From: Halictus rubicundus
Taxonomy: Eukaryota > Arthropoda > Insecta > Hymenoptera > Halictidae
Direction: 5' to 3'
Assembly: GCF_050948215.1 (NCBI RefSeq)
Contig: NW_027489043.1
Coordinates: forward strand, 62,001-126,000
Length of the DNA stretch: 64,000 nt
The notes below the pieces were generated by a model. It worked only from the letters and a program-made list of their open reading frames with translations. It was not told where the DNA came from and did no database searches. How positions within the stretch are numbered: position 1 is the first letter of the stretch; the number at the start of each line of letters is the position of its first letter. The position numbers and the translations under genes were made by a program. Positions 29,133 to 41,800 of the stretch are shown here, piece by piece.

Positions 29133-32100
29133 GATTTAATAGGATAGATGATAGGATACGATAGAGGATAGGATAGGATAGAGGATAGGATCGGATAGAG
29201 GATAGGATATGATAGAGGATAGGATAGGATAGAGGATAGGATAGGATAGAGGATAGGATAGGATAGAGGATAGGATAGGATAGAGGATAGGATAGGATAG
29301 AGGATAGGATACGATAGAGGATAAGGATAGGATAGAGGATAGGATTGGATAGAGGATAGGATATGATAGAGGATAGGATAGGATAGAGGATAGGATAGGA
29401 TAGAGGATGGGATAGGATAGAGGATAATATAGGATAGAGGATAGGATAGGATAGAGGATAGGATAGGATAGAGGATAGGATAGGATAGAGGATAGGATAG
29501 GATAGAGGATAGGATACGATAGAGGATAAGGATAGGATAGAGGATAGGATTGGATAGAGGATAGGATATGATAGAGGATAGGATAGGATAGAGGATAGGA
29601 TAGGATAGAGGATAGGATAGGATAGAGGATAGGATAGGATAGATGATAGGATAGGATAGAGAAAAGGATAGGATAGAGGATAGGATAGGATAGAGGATAG
29701 GATAGGATGGAGGATAGGATACGATAGAGGATAGGATAGGATAGAGGATACGATATAGGATTTAATAGGATAGATGATAGGATACGATAGAGGATAGGAT
29801 AGGATAGAGGATAGGATAGGATAGAGGATAGGATAGAGGATAGGATAGGATAGAGGATAGGATAGGATAGAGGATAGGATAGGATAGAGGATAGGATAGG
29901 ATAGAGGATAGGATACGATAGAGGATAAGGATAGGATAGAGGATAGGATTGGATAGAGGATAGGATATGATAGAGGATAGGATAGGATAGAGGATAGGAT
30001 AGGATAGAGGATGGGATAGGATAGAGGATAATATAGGATAGAGGATAGGATAGGATTTAGGATAGGATACGGTAGAGGATAGGATAGGATAGAGGATATG
30101 ATACGATAGAGGATAGGATAGGATAGAGGATACGGTATAGGATTTAATAGGATAGAGGATAGGATACGATAGAGGATAGGATAGGATAGAGGATAGGATA
30201 GGATAGAGGATAGGATAGGATAGAGGATGGGATAGGATAGAGGATAATATAGGATAGAGGATAGGATAGGATAGAGGATAGGATAGGATAGAGGATAGGA
30301 TAGGATAGAGGATAGGATAGGATAGAGGATAATATAGGATAGAGGATACGATATAGGATTTAATAGGATAGATGATAGGATACGATAGAGGATAGGATAG
30401 GATAGAGGATAGGATAGGATAGAGGATAGGATATGATAGAGGATAGGATAGGATAGAGGATAGGATAGGATAGAGGATAGGATAGGATAGAGGATAGGAT
30501 AGGATAGAGGATGGGATAGGATAGAGGATAATATAGGATAGAGGATAGGATAGGATGGAGGATAGGATAGGATAGAGGATAGGATAGGATAGAGGATAGG
30601 ATAGGATAGAGGATGGGATAGGATAGAGGATAATATAGGATAGAGGATAGGATAGGATAGAGGATAATATAGGATAGAGGATAGGATAGGATAGAGGATA
30701 GGATAGGATAGAGGATAGGATAGGATAGAGGATAGGATAGGATAGAGGATGGGATAGGATAGAGGATAATATAGGATAGAGGATAGGATAGGATGGAGGA
30801 TAGGATACGATAGAGGATAGGATAGGGTAGAGGATATGATACGATAGAGGATAGGATAGGATAGAGGATACGATATAGGATTTAATAGGATAGAGGATAG
30901 GATACGATAGAGGATAGGATAGGATAGAGAATAGGATAGGATAGAGGATAGGATAGGATAGAGGATAGGATAGGATAGAGGATAGGATAGGATAGAGGAT
31001 AGGATAGGATAGAGGATAATATAGGATAGAGGATAGGATAGGATAGAGGATAGGATAGGATAGAGGATAGGATAGGATAGAGGATAGGATACGATAGAGG
31101 ATAGGATAGGATAGAGGATACGATATGGGATTTAATAGGATAGAGGATAGGATACGATATAGGATAGGATAGGATAGAGGATAGGATATAGGATTGGATA
31201 GGATAGCGGATAGGATAGGATAAGGGATTGGCTAGGATAGAGAATAGGATATAGGATTGGATAGGATAGAGGATAGAATAGGATAGAGGATAGGATAGGA
31301 TAGAGGATAGGATATGATACAGGATAGGATAGGATAGAGGATAGGATAGGATAGAGGATAGGATAGGATACAGGATAGGATAGGATAGAGGATAGGATAT
31401 GATAGAGGATAGGATAGGATAGAGGATAGGATAGGATAGAGAATAGGATAGGATAGAGGATAGGATAGGATAGAGGATAGGATAGGATAGAGGATAGGAT
31501 AGGATAGAGGATGGGATAGGATAGAGGATAATATAGGATAGAGGATAGGATAGGATAGAGGATAGGATAGGATAGAGGATAGGATAGGATAGAGGATAGG
31601 ATAGGATAGAGGATAGGATACGATAGAGGATAGGATAGGATAGAGGATAGGATAGGATAGAGGATAGGATAGGATAGAGGATAGGATAGGATAGAGGATA
31701 GGATAGGATAGAGGATAGGATAGGATAGAGGATAGGATAGGATAGAGGATAGGATAGGATAGAGGATAGGATACGATAGAGGATAAGGATAGGATAGAGG
31801 ATAGGATTGGATAGAGGATAGGATATGATAGAGGATAGGATAGGATAGAGGATAGGATAGGATAGAGGATAGGATAGGATAGAGGATAGGATAGGATAGA
31901 GGATAGGATAGGATAGAGGATAGGACAGGATAGAGGATAGGATAGGATAGAGGATAGGATAGGATAGAGGATATGATACGATAGAGGATAGGATAGGATA
32001 GAGAATAGGATAGGATAGAGGAAAGGATAGGATAGAGGATAGGATAGGATAGAGGATAGGATAGGATAGAGGATGGGATAGGATAGAGGATAGGATAGGA

Positions 32101-35100
32101 TAGAGGATAGGATAGGATAGAGGATAGGATAGGATAGGATAGGATAGAGGATAGGATAGGATAGAGGATAGGCTACGATAGAGGATAAGGATAGGATAGA
32201 GGATAGGATAGGATAGAGGATAGGATATGATAGAGGATAGGATAGGATAGAGGATAATATAGGATAGAGGATACGATATAGGATTTAATAGGATAGATGA
32301 TAGGATACGATAGAGGATAGGATAGGATAGAGGATAGGATCGGATAGAGGATAGGATATGATAGAGGATAGGATAGGATAGAGGATAGGATAGGATAGAG
32401 GATAGGATAGGATAGAGGATAGGATAGGATAGAGGATAGGATAGGATAGAGGATAGGATACGATAGAGGATAAGGATAGGATAGAGGATAGGATTGGATA
32501 GAGGATAGGATATGATAGAGGATAGGATAGGATAGAGGATAGGATAGGATAGAGGATAGGATAGGATAGAGGATGGGATAGGATAGAGGATAATATAGGA
32601 TAGAGGATAGGATAGGATGGAGGATAGGATACGATAGAGGATAGGATAGGGTAGAGGATATGATACGATAGAGGATAGGATAGGATAGAGGATACGATAT
32701 AGGATTTAATAGGATAGAGGATAGGATACGATAGAGGATAGGATAGGATAGAGAATAGGATAGGATAGAGGATAGGATAGGATAGAGGATAGGATAGGAT
32801 AGAGGATAGGATAGGATAGAGGATAGGATAGGATAGAGGATAATATAGGATAGAGGATAGGATAGGATAGAGGATAGGATAGGATATAGGATAGGATAGG
32901 ATAGAGGATAGGATAGGATAGAGGATAGGATACGATAGAGGATAGGATAGGATAGAGGATACGATATGGGATTTAATAGGATAGAGGATAGGATACGATA
33001 TAGGATAGGATAGGATAGAGGATAGGATATAGGATTGGATAGGATAGCGGATAGGATAGGATAGGGGATTGGCTAGGATAGAGAATAGGATATAGGATTG
33101 GATAGGATAGAGGATAGAATAGGATAGAGGATAGGATAGGATAGAGGATAGGATACGATAGAGGATAAGGATAGGATAGAGGATAGGATTGGATAGAGGA
33201 TAGGATATGATAGAGGATAGGATAGGATAGAGGATAGGATAGGATAGAGGATGGGATAGGATAGAGGATAATATAGGATAGAGGATAGGATAGGATTTAG
33301 GATAGGATACGGTAGAGGATAGGATAGGATAGAGGATATGATACGATAGAGGATAGGATAGGATAGAGGATACGGTATAGGATTTAATAGGATAGAGGAT
33401 AGGATACGATAGAGGATAGGATAGGATAGAGGATAGGATAGGATAGAGGATAGGATAGGATAGAGGATGGGATAGGATAGAGGATAATATAGGATAGAGG
33501 ATAGGATAGGATAGAGGATAGGATAGGATAGAGGATAGGATAGGATAGAGGATAATATAGGATAGAGGATACGATATAGGATTTAATAGGATAGATGATA
33601 GGATACGATAGAGGATAGGATAGGATAGAGGATAGGATAGGATAGAGGATAGGATATGATAGAGGATAGGATAGGATAGAGGATAGGATAGGATAGAGGA
33701 TAGGATAGGATAGAGGATAGGATAGGATAGAGGATGGGATAGGATAAAGGATAATATAGGATAGAGGATAGGATAGGATGGAGGATAGGATAGGATAGAG
33801 GATAGGATAGGATAGAGGATAGGATAGGATAGAGGATGGGATAGGATAGAGGATAATATAGGATAGAGGATAGGATAGGATAGAGGATAATATAGGATAG
33901 AGGATAGGATAGGATAGAGGATAGGATAGGATAGAGGATAGGATAGGATAGAGGATAGGATAGGATAGAGGATGGGATAGGATAGAGGATAATATAGGAT
34001 AGAGGATAGGATAGGATGGAGGATAGGATACGATAGAGGATAGGATAGGGTAGAGGATATGATACGATAGAGGATAGGATAGGATAGAGGATACGATATA
34101 GGATTTAATAGGATAGAGGATAGGATACGATAGAGGATAGGATAGGATAGAGAATAGGATAGGATAGAGGATAGGATAGGATAGAGGATAGGATAGGATA
34201 GAGGATAGGATAGGATAGAGGATAGGATAGGATAGAGGATAATATAGGTTGAGGATAGGATAGGATAGAGGATAGGATAGGATAGAGGATAGGATAGGAT
34301 AGAGGATAGGATAGGATAGAGGATAGGATAGGATAGAGGATAGGATAGGATAGAGGATAGGATAGGATAGAGGATAGGATAGGATAGAGGATAGGATAGG
34401 ATAGAGGATAGGATACGATAGAGGATAAGGATAGGATAGAGGATAGGATTGGATAGAGGATAGGATATGATAGAGGATAGGATAGGATAGAGGATAGGAT
34501 AGGATAGAGGATAGGATAGGATAGAGGATAGGATAGGATAGAGGATAGGATAGGATAGAGGATAGGACAGGATAGAGGATAGGATAGGATAGAGGATAGG
34601 ATAGGATAGAGGATATGATACGATAGAGGATAGGATAGGATAGAGAATAGGATAGGATAGAGGAAAGGATAGGATAGAGGATAGGATAGGATAGAGGATA
34701 GGATAGGATAGAGGATGGGATAGGATAGAGGATAGGATAGGATAGAGGATAGGATAGGATAGAGGATAGGATAGGATAGGATAGGATAGAGGATAGGATA
34801 GGATAGAGGATAGGCTACGATAGAGGATAAGGATAGGATAGAGGATAGGATAGGATAGAGGATAGGATATGATAGAGGATAGGATAGGATAGAGGATAAT
34901 ATAGGATAGAGGATACGATATAGGATTTAATAGGATAGATGATAGGATACGATAGAGGATAGGATAGGATAGAGGATAGGATCGGATAGAGGATAGGATA
35001 TGATAGAGGATAGGATAGGATAGAGGATAGGATAGGATAGAGGATAGGATAGGATAGAGGATAGGATAGGATAGAGGATAGGATAGGATAGAGGATAGGA

Positions 35101-37000
35101 TACGATAGAGGATAAGGATAGGATAGAGGATAGGATTGGATAGAGGATAGGATATGATAGAGGATAGGATAGGATAGAGGATAGGATAGGATAGAGGATG
35201 GGATAGGATAGAGGATAATATAGGATAGAGGATAGGATAGGATAGAGGATAGGATAGGATAGAGGATAGGATAGGATAGAGGATAGGATAGGATAGAGGA
35301 TAGGATACGATAGAGGATAAGGATAGGATAGAGGATAGGATTGGATAGAGGATAGGATATGATAGAGGATAGGATAGGATAGAGGATAGGATAGGATAGA
35401 GGATAGGATAGGATAGAGGATAGGATAGGATAGATGATAGGATAGGATAGAGAAAAGGATAGGATAGAGGATAGGATAGGATAGAGGATAGGATAGGATG
35501 GAGGATAGGATACGATAGAGGATAGGATAGGATAGAGGATACGATATAGGATTTAATAGGATAGATGATAGGATACGATAGAGGATAGGATAGGATAGAG
35601 GATAGGATAGGATAGAGGATAGGATAGAGGATAGGATAGGATAGAGGATAGGATAGGATAGAGGATAGGATAGGATAGAGGATAGGATAGGATAGAGGAT
35701 AGGATACGATAGAGGATAAGGATAGGATAGAGGATAGGATTGGATAGAGGATAGGATATGATAGAGGATAGGATAGGATAGAGGATAGGATAGGATAGAG
35801 GATGGGATAGGATAGAGGATAATATAGGATAGAGGATAGGATAGGATTTAGGATAGGATACGGTAGAGGATAGGATAGGATAGAGGATATGATACGATAG
35901 AGGATAGGATAGGATAGAGGATACGGTATAGGATTTAATAGGATAGAGGATAGGATACGATAGAGGATAGGATAGGATAGAGGATAGGATAGGATAGAGG
36001 ATAGGATAGGATAGAGGATGGGATAGGATAGAGGATAATATAGGATAGAGGATAGGATAGGATAGAGGACAGGATAGGATAGAGGATAGGATAGGATAGA
36101 GGATAGGATAGGATAGAGGATAATATAGGATAGAGGATACGATATAGGATTTAATAGGATAGATGATAGGATACGATAGAGGATAGGATAGGATAGAGGA
36201 TAGGATAGGATAGAGGATAGGATATGATAGAGGATAGGATAGGATAGAGGATAGGATAGGATAGAGGATAGGATAGGATAGAGGATAGGATAGGATAGAG
36301 GATGGGATAGGATAGAGGATAATATAGGATAGAGGATAGGATAGGATGGAGGATAGGATAGGATAGAGGATAGGATAGGATAGAGGATAGGATAGGATAG
36401 AGGATGGGATAGGATAGAGGATAATATAGGATAGAGGATAGGATAGGATAGAGGATAATATAGGATAGAGGATAGGATAGGATAGAGGATAGGATAGGAT
36501 AGAGGATAGGATAGGATAGAGGATAGGATAGGATAGAGGATGGGATAGGATAGAGGATAATATAGGATAGAGGATAGGATAGGATGGAGGATAGGATACG
36601 ATAGAGGATAGGATAGGGTAGAGGATATGATACGATAGAGGATAGGATAGGATAGAGGATACGATATAGGATTTAATAGGATAGAGGATAGGATACGATA
36701 GAGGATAGGATAGGATAGAGAATAGGATAGGATAGAGGATAGGATAGGATAGAGGATAGGATAGGATAGAGGATAGGATAGGATAGAGGATAGGATAGGA
36801 TAGAGGATAATATAGGATAGAGGATAGGATAGGATAGAGGATAGGATAGGATAGAGGATAGGATAGGATAGAGGATAGGATAGGATAGAGGATAGGATAC
36901 GATAGAGGATAGGATAGGATAGAGGATACGATATGGGATTTAATAGGATAGAGGATAGGATACGATATAGGATAGGATAGGATAGAGGATAGGATATAGG
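29133..37000. repeat. Segmental duplication of at least 2 kb, offset 5,791 bp
   Basis: Six consecutive markers at 29133, 29759, 30141, 30357, 30879 and 31129 recur at 34924, 35550, 35932, 36148, 36670 and 36937. The offset is 5,791 bp for the first five and 5,808 bp for the last, a difference of one 17-bp unit. Order and variant type agree (plain, plain, CGGTATA, plain, plain, GATATGGG). A related partial block lies at 33381, 33580 and 34102. Confidence 0.85.
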
Positions 37001-39575
37001 ATTGGATAGGATAGCGGATAGGATAGGATAGGGGATTGGCTAGGATAGAGAATAGGATATAGGATTGGATAGGATAGAGGATAGAATAGGATAGAGGATA
37101 GGATAGGATAGAGGATAGGATATGATACAGGATAGGATAGGATAGAGGATAGGATAGGATAGAGGATAGGATAGGATACAGGATAGGATAGGATAGAGGA
37201 TAGGATATGATAGAGGATAGGATAGGATAGAGGATAGGATAGGATAGAGAATAGGATAGGATAGAGGATAGGATAGGATAGAGGATAGGATAGGATAGAG
37301 GATAGGATAGGATAGAGGATGGGATAGGATAGAGGATAATATAGGATAGAGGATAGGATAGGATAGAGGATAGGATAGGATAGAGGATAGGATAGGATAG
37401 AGGATAGGATAGGATAGAGGATAGGATACGATAGAGGATAGGATAGGATAGAGGATAGGATAGGATAGAGGATAGGATAGGATAGAGGATAGGATAGGAT
37501 AGAGGATAGGATAGGATAGAGGATAGGATAGGATAGAGGATAGGACAGGATAGAGGATAGGATAGGATAGAGGATAGGATAGGATAGAGGATAGGATAGG
37601 ATAGAGGATAGGATAGGATAGAGGATAGGATAGGATAGAGGATAGGATAGGATAGAGGATAGGATAGGATAGAGGATAGGATAGGATAGAGGATGGGATA
37701 GGATAGAGGATAATATAGGATAGAGGATACGATATGGGATTTAATAGGATAGATGATAGGATACGATAGAGGATAGGATAGGATAGAGGATAGGATAGGA
37801 TAGATGATAGGATATGATAGAGGATAGGATAGGATAGAGGATAGGATAGGATAGAGGATAGGATAGGATAGAGGATAGGATAGGATAGAGGATAGGATAG
37901 GATAGAGGATAGGATAGGATAGAGGATAGGATAGGATAGAGGATAGGACAGGATAGAGGATAGGATAGGATAGAGGATAGGATAGGATAGAGGATATGAT
38001 ACGATAGAGGATAGGATAGGATAGAGAATAGGATAGGATAGAGGAAAGGATAGGATAGAGGATAGGATAGGATAGAGGATAGGATAGGATAGAGGATGGG
38101 ATAGGATAGAGGATAGGATAGGATAGAGGATAGGATAGGATAGAGGATAGGATAGGATAGGATAGGATAGAGGATAGGATAGGATAGAGGATAGGCTACG
38201 ATAGAGGATAAGGATAGGATAGAGGATAGGATAGGATAGAGGATAGGATATGATAGAGGATAGGATAGGATAGAGGATAATATAGGATAGAGGATACGAT
38301 ATAGGATTTAATAGGATAGATGATAGGATACGATAGAGGATAGGATAGGATAGAGGATAGGATCGGATAGAGGATAGGATATGATAGAGGATAGGATAGG
38401 ATAGAGGATAGGATAGGATAGAGGATAGGATAGGATAGAGGATAGGACAGGATAGAGGATAGGATAGGATAGAGGATAGGATAGGATAGAGGATATGATA
38501 CGATAGAGGATAGGATAGGATAGAGAATAGGATAGGATAGAGGAAAGGATAGGATAGAGGATAGGATAGGATAGAGGATAGGATAGGATAGAGGATGGGA
38601 TAGGATAGAGGATAGGATAGGATAGAGGATAGGATAGGATAGAGGATAGGATAGGATAGGATAGGATAGAGGATAGGATAGGATAGAGGATAGGCTACGA
38701 TAGAGGATAAGGATAGGATAGAGGATAGGATAGGATAGAGGATAGGATATGATAGAGGATAGGATAGGATAGAGGATAATATAGGATAGAGGATACGATA
38801 TAGGATTTAATAGGATAGATGATAGGATACGATAGAGGATAGGATAGGATAGAGGATAGGATCGGATAGAGGATAGGATATGATAGAGGATAGGATAGGA
38901 TAGAGGATAGGATAGGATAGAGGATAGGATAGGATAGAGGATAGGATAGGATAGAGGATAGGATAGGATAGAGGATAGGATAGGATAGAGGATAGGATAG
39001 GATAGAGGATAGGACAGGATAGAGGATAGGATAGGATAGAGGATAGGATAGGATAGAGGATATGATACGATAGAGGATAGGATAGGATATAGGATAGGAT
39101 AGGATAGAGGATAGGATACGATAGAGGATAGGATAGGATAGAGGATACCATATAATATTTAATAGGATAGAGGATAGGATAGGATAGAGGATAGGATAGG
39201 ATAGAGGATAGGATAGGATAGAGGATAGGATAGGATAGAGGATAGGATAGGATAGAGGATAGGATAGGATAGGATAGGATAGAGGATAGGATAGGATAGA
39301 GGATAGGCTACGATAGAGGATAAGGATAGGATAGAGGATAGGATAGGATAGAGGATAGGATATGATAGAGGATAGGATAGGATAGAGGATAGGATAGGAT
39401 AGAGGATAGGATAGGATAGAGGATAGGATAGGATAGAGGATAGGATAGGATAGAGGATGGGATAGGATAGAGGATAATATAGGATAGAGGATAGGATAGG
39501 ATGGAGGATAGGATACGATAGAGGATAGGATAGGGTAGAGGATATGATACGATAGAGGATAGGATAGGATGGAGG

Positions 39576-39651
39576 ATCCGATATAGGATTTAATAGGATA
39601 GAGGATCCGATATAGGATTTAATAGGATAGAGGATAGGATACGATAAAGGA
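39576..39651. repeat. Paired domain-1-type markers next to the insertion site
   Basis: Two CCGATATAGGATTTAATAGG interruptions lie only 29 bp apart (about 39587 and 39616). They are followed by GATACGATAAAGG at about 39641. This CCGATA/AAAGG combination is otherwise seen in domain 1 (4872, 15315, 18018, 18467, 20995) and not in the 17 kb to the left. It forms the left half of the module interrupted by the retrotransposon. Confidence 0.75.
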
Positions 39652-39669
39652 TAGGATAGGATAGAGGAT
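39652..39669 (+). repeat. Left copy of 18-bp target-site duplication
   Basis: TAGGATAGGATAGAGGAT lies directly before the element and recurs at 44765-44782 directly after the poly(A). In a 17-bp satellite a match alone is weak evidence. Subtracting exactly 18 bp restores the 42-bp spacing between flanking markers seen in uninterrupted copies of the module, which favours this length over 1 or 35 bp. Confidence 0.65.
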
Positions 39670-41164
39670 GGGTGACCTCCGGGCGAGGCTCCGGTCAATG
39701 GAGGCCGGGCGGCGGGCGAACACCGACAGCGGTCGCCGGGCGGGACATGCGCCAATAGGGGAAGCGCCCCCCGCCTCCTCGACAGCGGGGGTCCGTACGC
39801 GGGGGATGGAGGCGATGGGATCGTCGGGGGAGGGAGCGGGAGTTTTGGACTCCGAAGCCCTGCTTCTCCGGGTCGGCGCGCTGATAACGGCCAGGAACCG
39901 GGAGCTAGAGGCCCGGATGGAGGAGCGGTTCCGGACGATTCTGGCCGGGTTGGCCCCGGCCCTCCGGGCGGAGGGTAAGTCGGCGCGCGAGGCGACGCCG
40001 GTGGCTTCTCTGCCGGCGACGTCTGTCACCAAGGGGACTGGACCGGTGGTCGTGTCCAACGTGAGGGTGGTGCCCCCCGTTATCATTCCGCCACCGGTCG
40101 TCCCGGCCTCGTGGATGGAGGTGACGAGCAAGGCGGCGAAGAGGGCCAAGAAGAAGATGGCCGCGGAGGAGGCTGCGGCGAGAGCAGCCGCGGCCGAGGC
40201 AGCTGCCGCCGCTTCACGGCTGCAGGCTGCGAGGGAGCCGAGGGCGGCGGGCGGCGCACGAGTGCAGGGCGGCGCGAGCGCGGCGAAGCCCGCCGCCGGG
40301 AGGGACGGTGGCCTGGGACGCACCCCCAGAACGGGAGCAGTGGCCATCACCATCCCCGAGAGCTGCAAGCTCACTTATTCGGAGGTGATGGCCAGGGCAA
40401 AAGAGAGGGTGGACCTCAAGGCTATCGGGATCGAGTCGGGGGTGCTTCCCAGGCGGTCGAAAACCGGCGGGATCCTCCTGGAGGTCAGGGGCACGGGGTG
40501 CCAGGAGAAGGCACGGGCCCTCTCCGGGAGGATCGCCGAGGCGCTTGGGGGGACCGGGGTTAAGGTCTCCCAGGCGGTCAAGCGCGGCGAGGTGCGCGTG
40601 GCGGGCCTGGACGACTCGGTGTCGCCCGGGGACGTAGCGGCGGCGCTGGCGGCGGCGGGGGGGTGTTCCACGGCGGAGTTCCGGGTCGGCGAGATCCGCA
40701 GATCCGCCTCGGAGCAGGCGCTGGGCTCCTGTTGGGCCCAGGGCCCCCTCGCGGCCGTCAAGAAAGTGTTGGCGGGAGGCCGGCTGCTGGTGGGCTGGTC
40801 CTCGGCCCGCGTCGAGGCGCTGAGGGAGCGGCCCCTCCAATGCTTCCGTTGTTTGGAGACGGGGCACACGCGGGCGACATGCAAGAGCGCGGTCGACAGA
40901 GGCGCGATGTGCTACCGCTGCGGGGCGGCGGAGCACCGGGCTTCGGCCTGTAAGGCCGCCCCCAGGTGTCCGCTCTGCGCGGACCTGGGGAGACCATCGG
41001 GCCATAGATTCGGGGCCAAAGCGTGTGCCCCGGCTCCCAAGAGGGGCCGCGCGGCGACGAAAGAGAAGGGCACGTCTGGGGCTGCATCCGCGCAGCGGCC
41101 GCAGACGGCGCCGGGGGCCCGGACCTCCCAGGGAGGGGACTCTGCAAAGCCCATGTTAGAGTAG
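39668..41164 (+). CDS. ORF1, Gag-like nucleic-acid-binding protein of the non-LTR retrotransposon
   Basis: The 498-codon open frame ends at TAG (41162-41164). ORF1 proteins of this class bind element RNA and form the ribonucleoprotein that returns to the nucleus. Residues about 154-200 are lysine- then alanine/glutamate-rich and probably helical. Residues about 225-385 hold the conserved central region of R1-type Gags. Three zinc-knuckle-like motifs follow: C-X2-C-X4-H-X4-C at residues 392-405 (40841-40882) and 415-428 (40910-40951), then a longer Cys/His cluster at 434-453 (40967-41026). The frame is intact. The ATG at 39668 lies on the satellite junction and the preceding in-frame codon but one is TAG from the satellite, so the natural N-terminus may be missing. 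ORF2 follows in the -1 frame with overlap. Confidence 0.9.
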   Translation: MGDLRARLRSMEAGRRANTDSGRRAGHAPIGEAPPASSTAGVRTRGMEAMGSSGEGAGVLDSEALLLRVGALITARNRELEARMEERFRTILAGLAPALRAEGKSAREATPVASLPATSVTKGTGPVVVSNVRVVPPVIIPPPVVPASWMEVTSKAAKRAKKKMAAEEAAARAAAAEAAAAASRLQAAREPRAAGGARVQGGASAAKPAAGRDGGLGRTPRTGAVAITIPESCKLTYSEVMARAKERVDLKAIGIESGVLPRRSKTGGILLEVRGTGCQEKARALSGRIAEALGGTGVKVSQAVKRGEVRVAGLDDSVSPGDVAAALAAAGGCSTAEFRVGEIRRSASEQALGSCWAQGPLAAVKKVLAGGRLLVGWSSARVEALRERPLQCFRCLETGHTRATCKSAVDRGAMCYRCGAAEHRASACKAAPRCPLCADLGRPSGHRFGAKACAPAPKRGRAATKEKGTSGAASAQRPQTAPGARTSQGGDSAKPMLE

Positions 41165-41178
41165 GTACTTTTAATCCT

Positions 41179-41800
41179 ACTCCGGTTCTGCAGGCGAACC
41201 TCAACCACTCGCGCGCGGCACAGGACCTGTTTGTCCAAGCCGTGCGCGAGTGGGGGGCTGGGCTGGCAGTTGCGGCGGAGCCGTACGCAATCCCCGAACA
41301 CCCCTTCTGAGTGGGGGACGAGATCGGCTCCGTAGTAATAGTGGCGGGAAGCCGCCCCGGGTCCCCGTCGGTCTCCCTTCTGGAGCGGGGCGAGGGATTC
41401 GTGGCGGTGCAATGGGGGGACATCGCGGTTGTCGGGATCTACATCTCGCCGAGCTGTGGCCTCGATCAATTTCGGGGGTTCCTGGGCGGGCTGAACAGCT
41501 GCATCGCGCGGTGCAGCGCCCGCCCGGTTCTCGTTTTGGGAGACTTCAATGCCCACGCGGTATCGTGGGGGAGTCCCAGGACGACCACTAGGGGTAGCGA
41601 GGTGTTAACCTGGGCGGCCGGCCTGGATCTCCGGTTGATTAACCGGGGATCCACGCCGACGTGCGTGCGTCCGCAGGGGGTCTCGATTGTCGACCTGACA
41701 TGGGGGACTCCCTCGGCCGTGCGCCGGGTGTCGGGATGGAGGGTGGCCGAGGAGATAGAGATTGCGTCAGACCATACGCCCATCGTCATGGACGTGTGGC
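41179..41800 (+). other. APE-type endonuclease domain of ORF2
   Basis: Ordered motifs of the exonuclease-endonuclease-phosphatase fold are visible. The Asn of LQANLN is at 41197-41199 and the catalytic-type Glu in AAEPYAIP at 41278-41280. GDFNAH is at 41539-41556 and SDHTPI at 41767-41784. In R1-clade elements this domain cuts the bottom strand and sets target specificity. A TGA at 41308-41310 interrupts it shortly after the Glu. Confidence 0.88.
41308..41310 (+). other. In-frame TGA stop in the ORF2 endonuclease domain
   Basis: Conserved endonuclease sequence reads continuously on both sides of this TGA in the same frame. One base change from TGG (Trp) would explain it. It separates the Asn/Glu part of the active site from the GDFNAH and SDH motifs. 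Confidence 0.85.

Larger units (their letters stand above)
22651..39669. repeat. 17-bp GGATA satellite array, domain 2
   Basis: The same (GGATA)3GA unit continues with a different set of markers. These are a CGGTATAGGATTTAAT form (about 23433, 24779, 25599, 26189, 27026, 30141, 33381, 35932), a GATATGGGATTTAAT form (28150, 28706, 31129, 32970, 36937, 37738), and a GGGGATTGGCTAGG form that follows GATAGCGG. No gene is visible. The last 100 bp or so before the retrotransposon return to domain-1-type CCGATA markers (39587, 39616). Confidence 0.96.

Noticed and set aside
1..39669. CRISPR array
   Set aside because: The repeats are contiguous with no unique spacers, the period is 17 bp, and no cas genes are present.
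39159..40374. Minus-strand frames running from the satellite into the element (39159-39755 and 39619-40374)
   Set aside because: They are chance fusions of the stop-free satellite strand with antisense ORF1 and have no recognisable domain.
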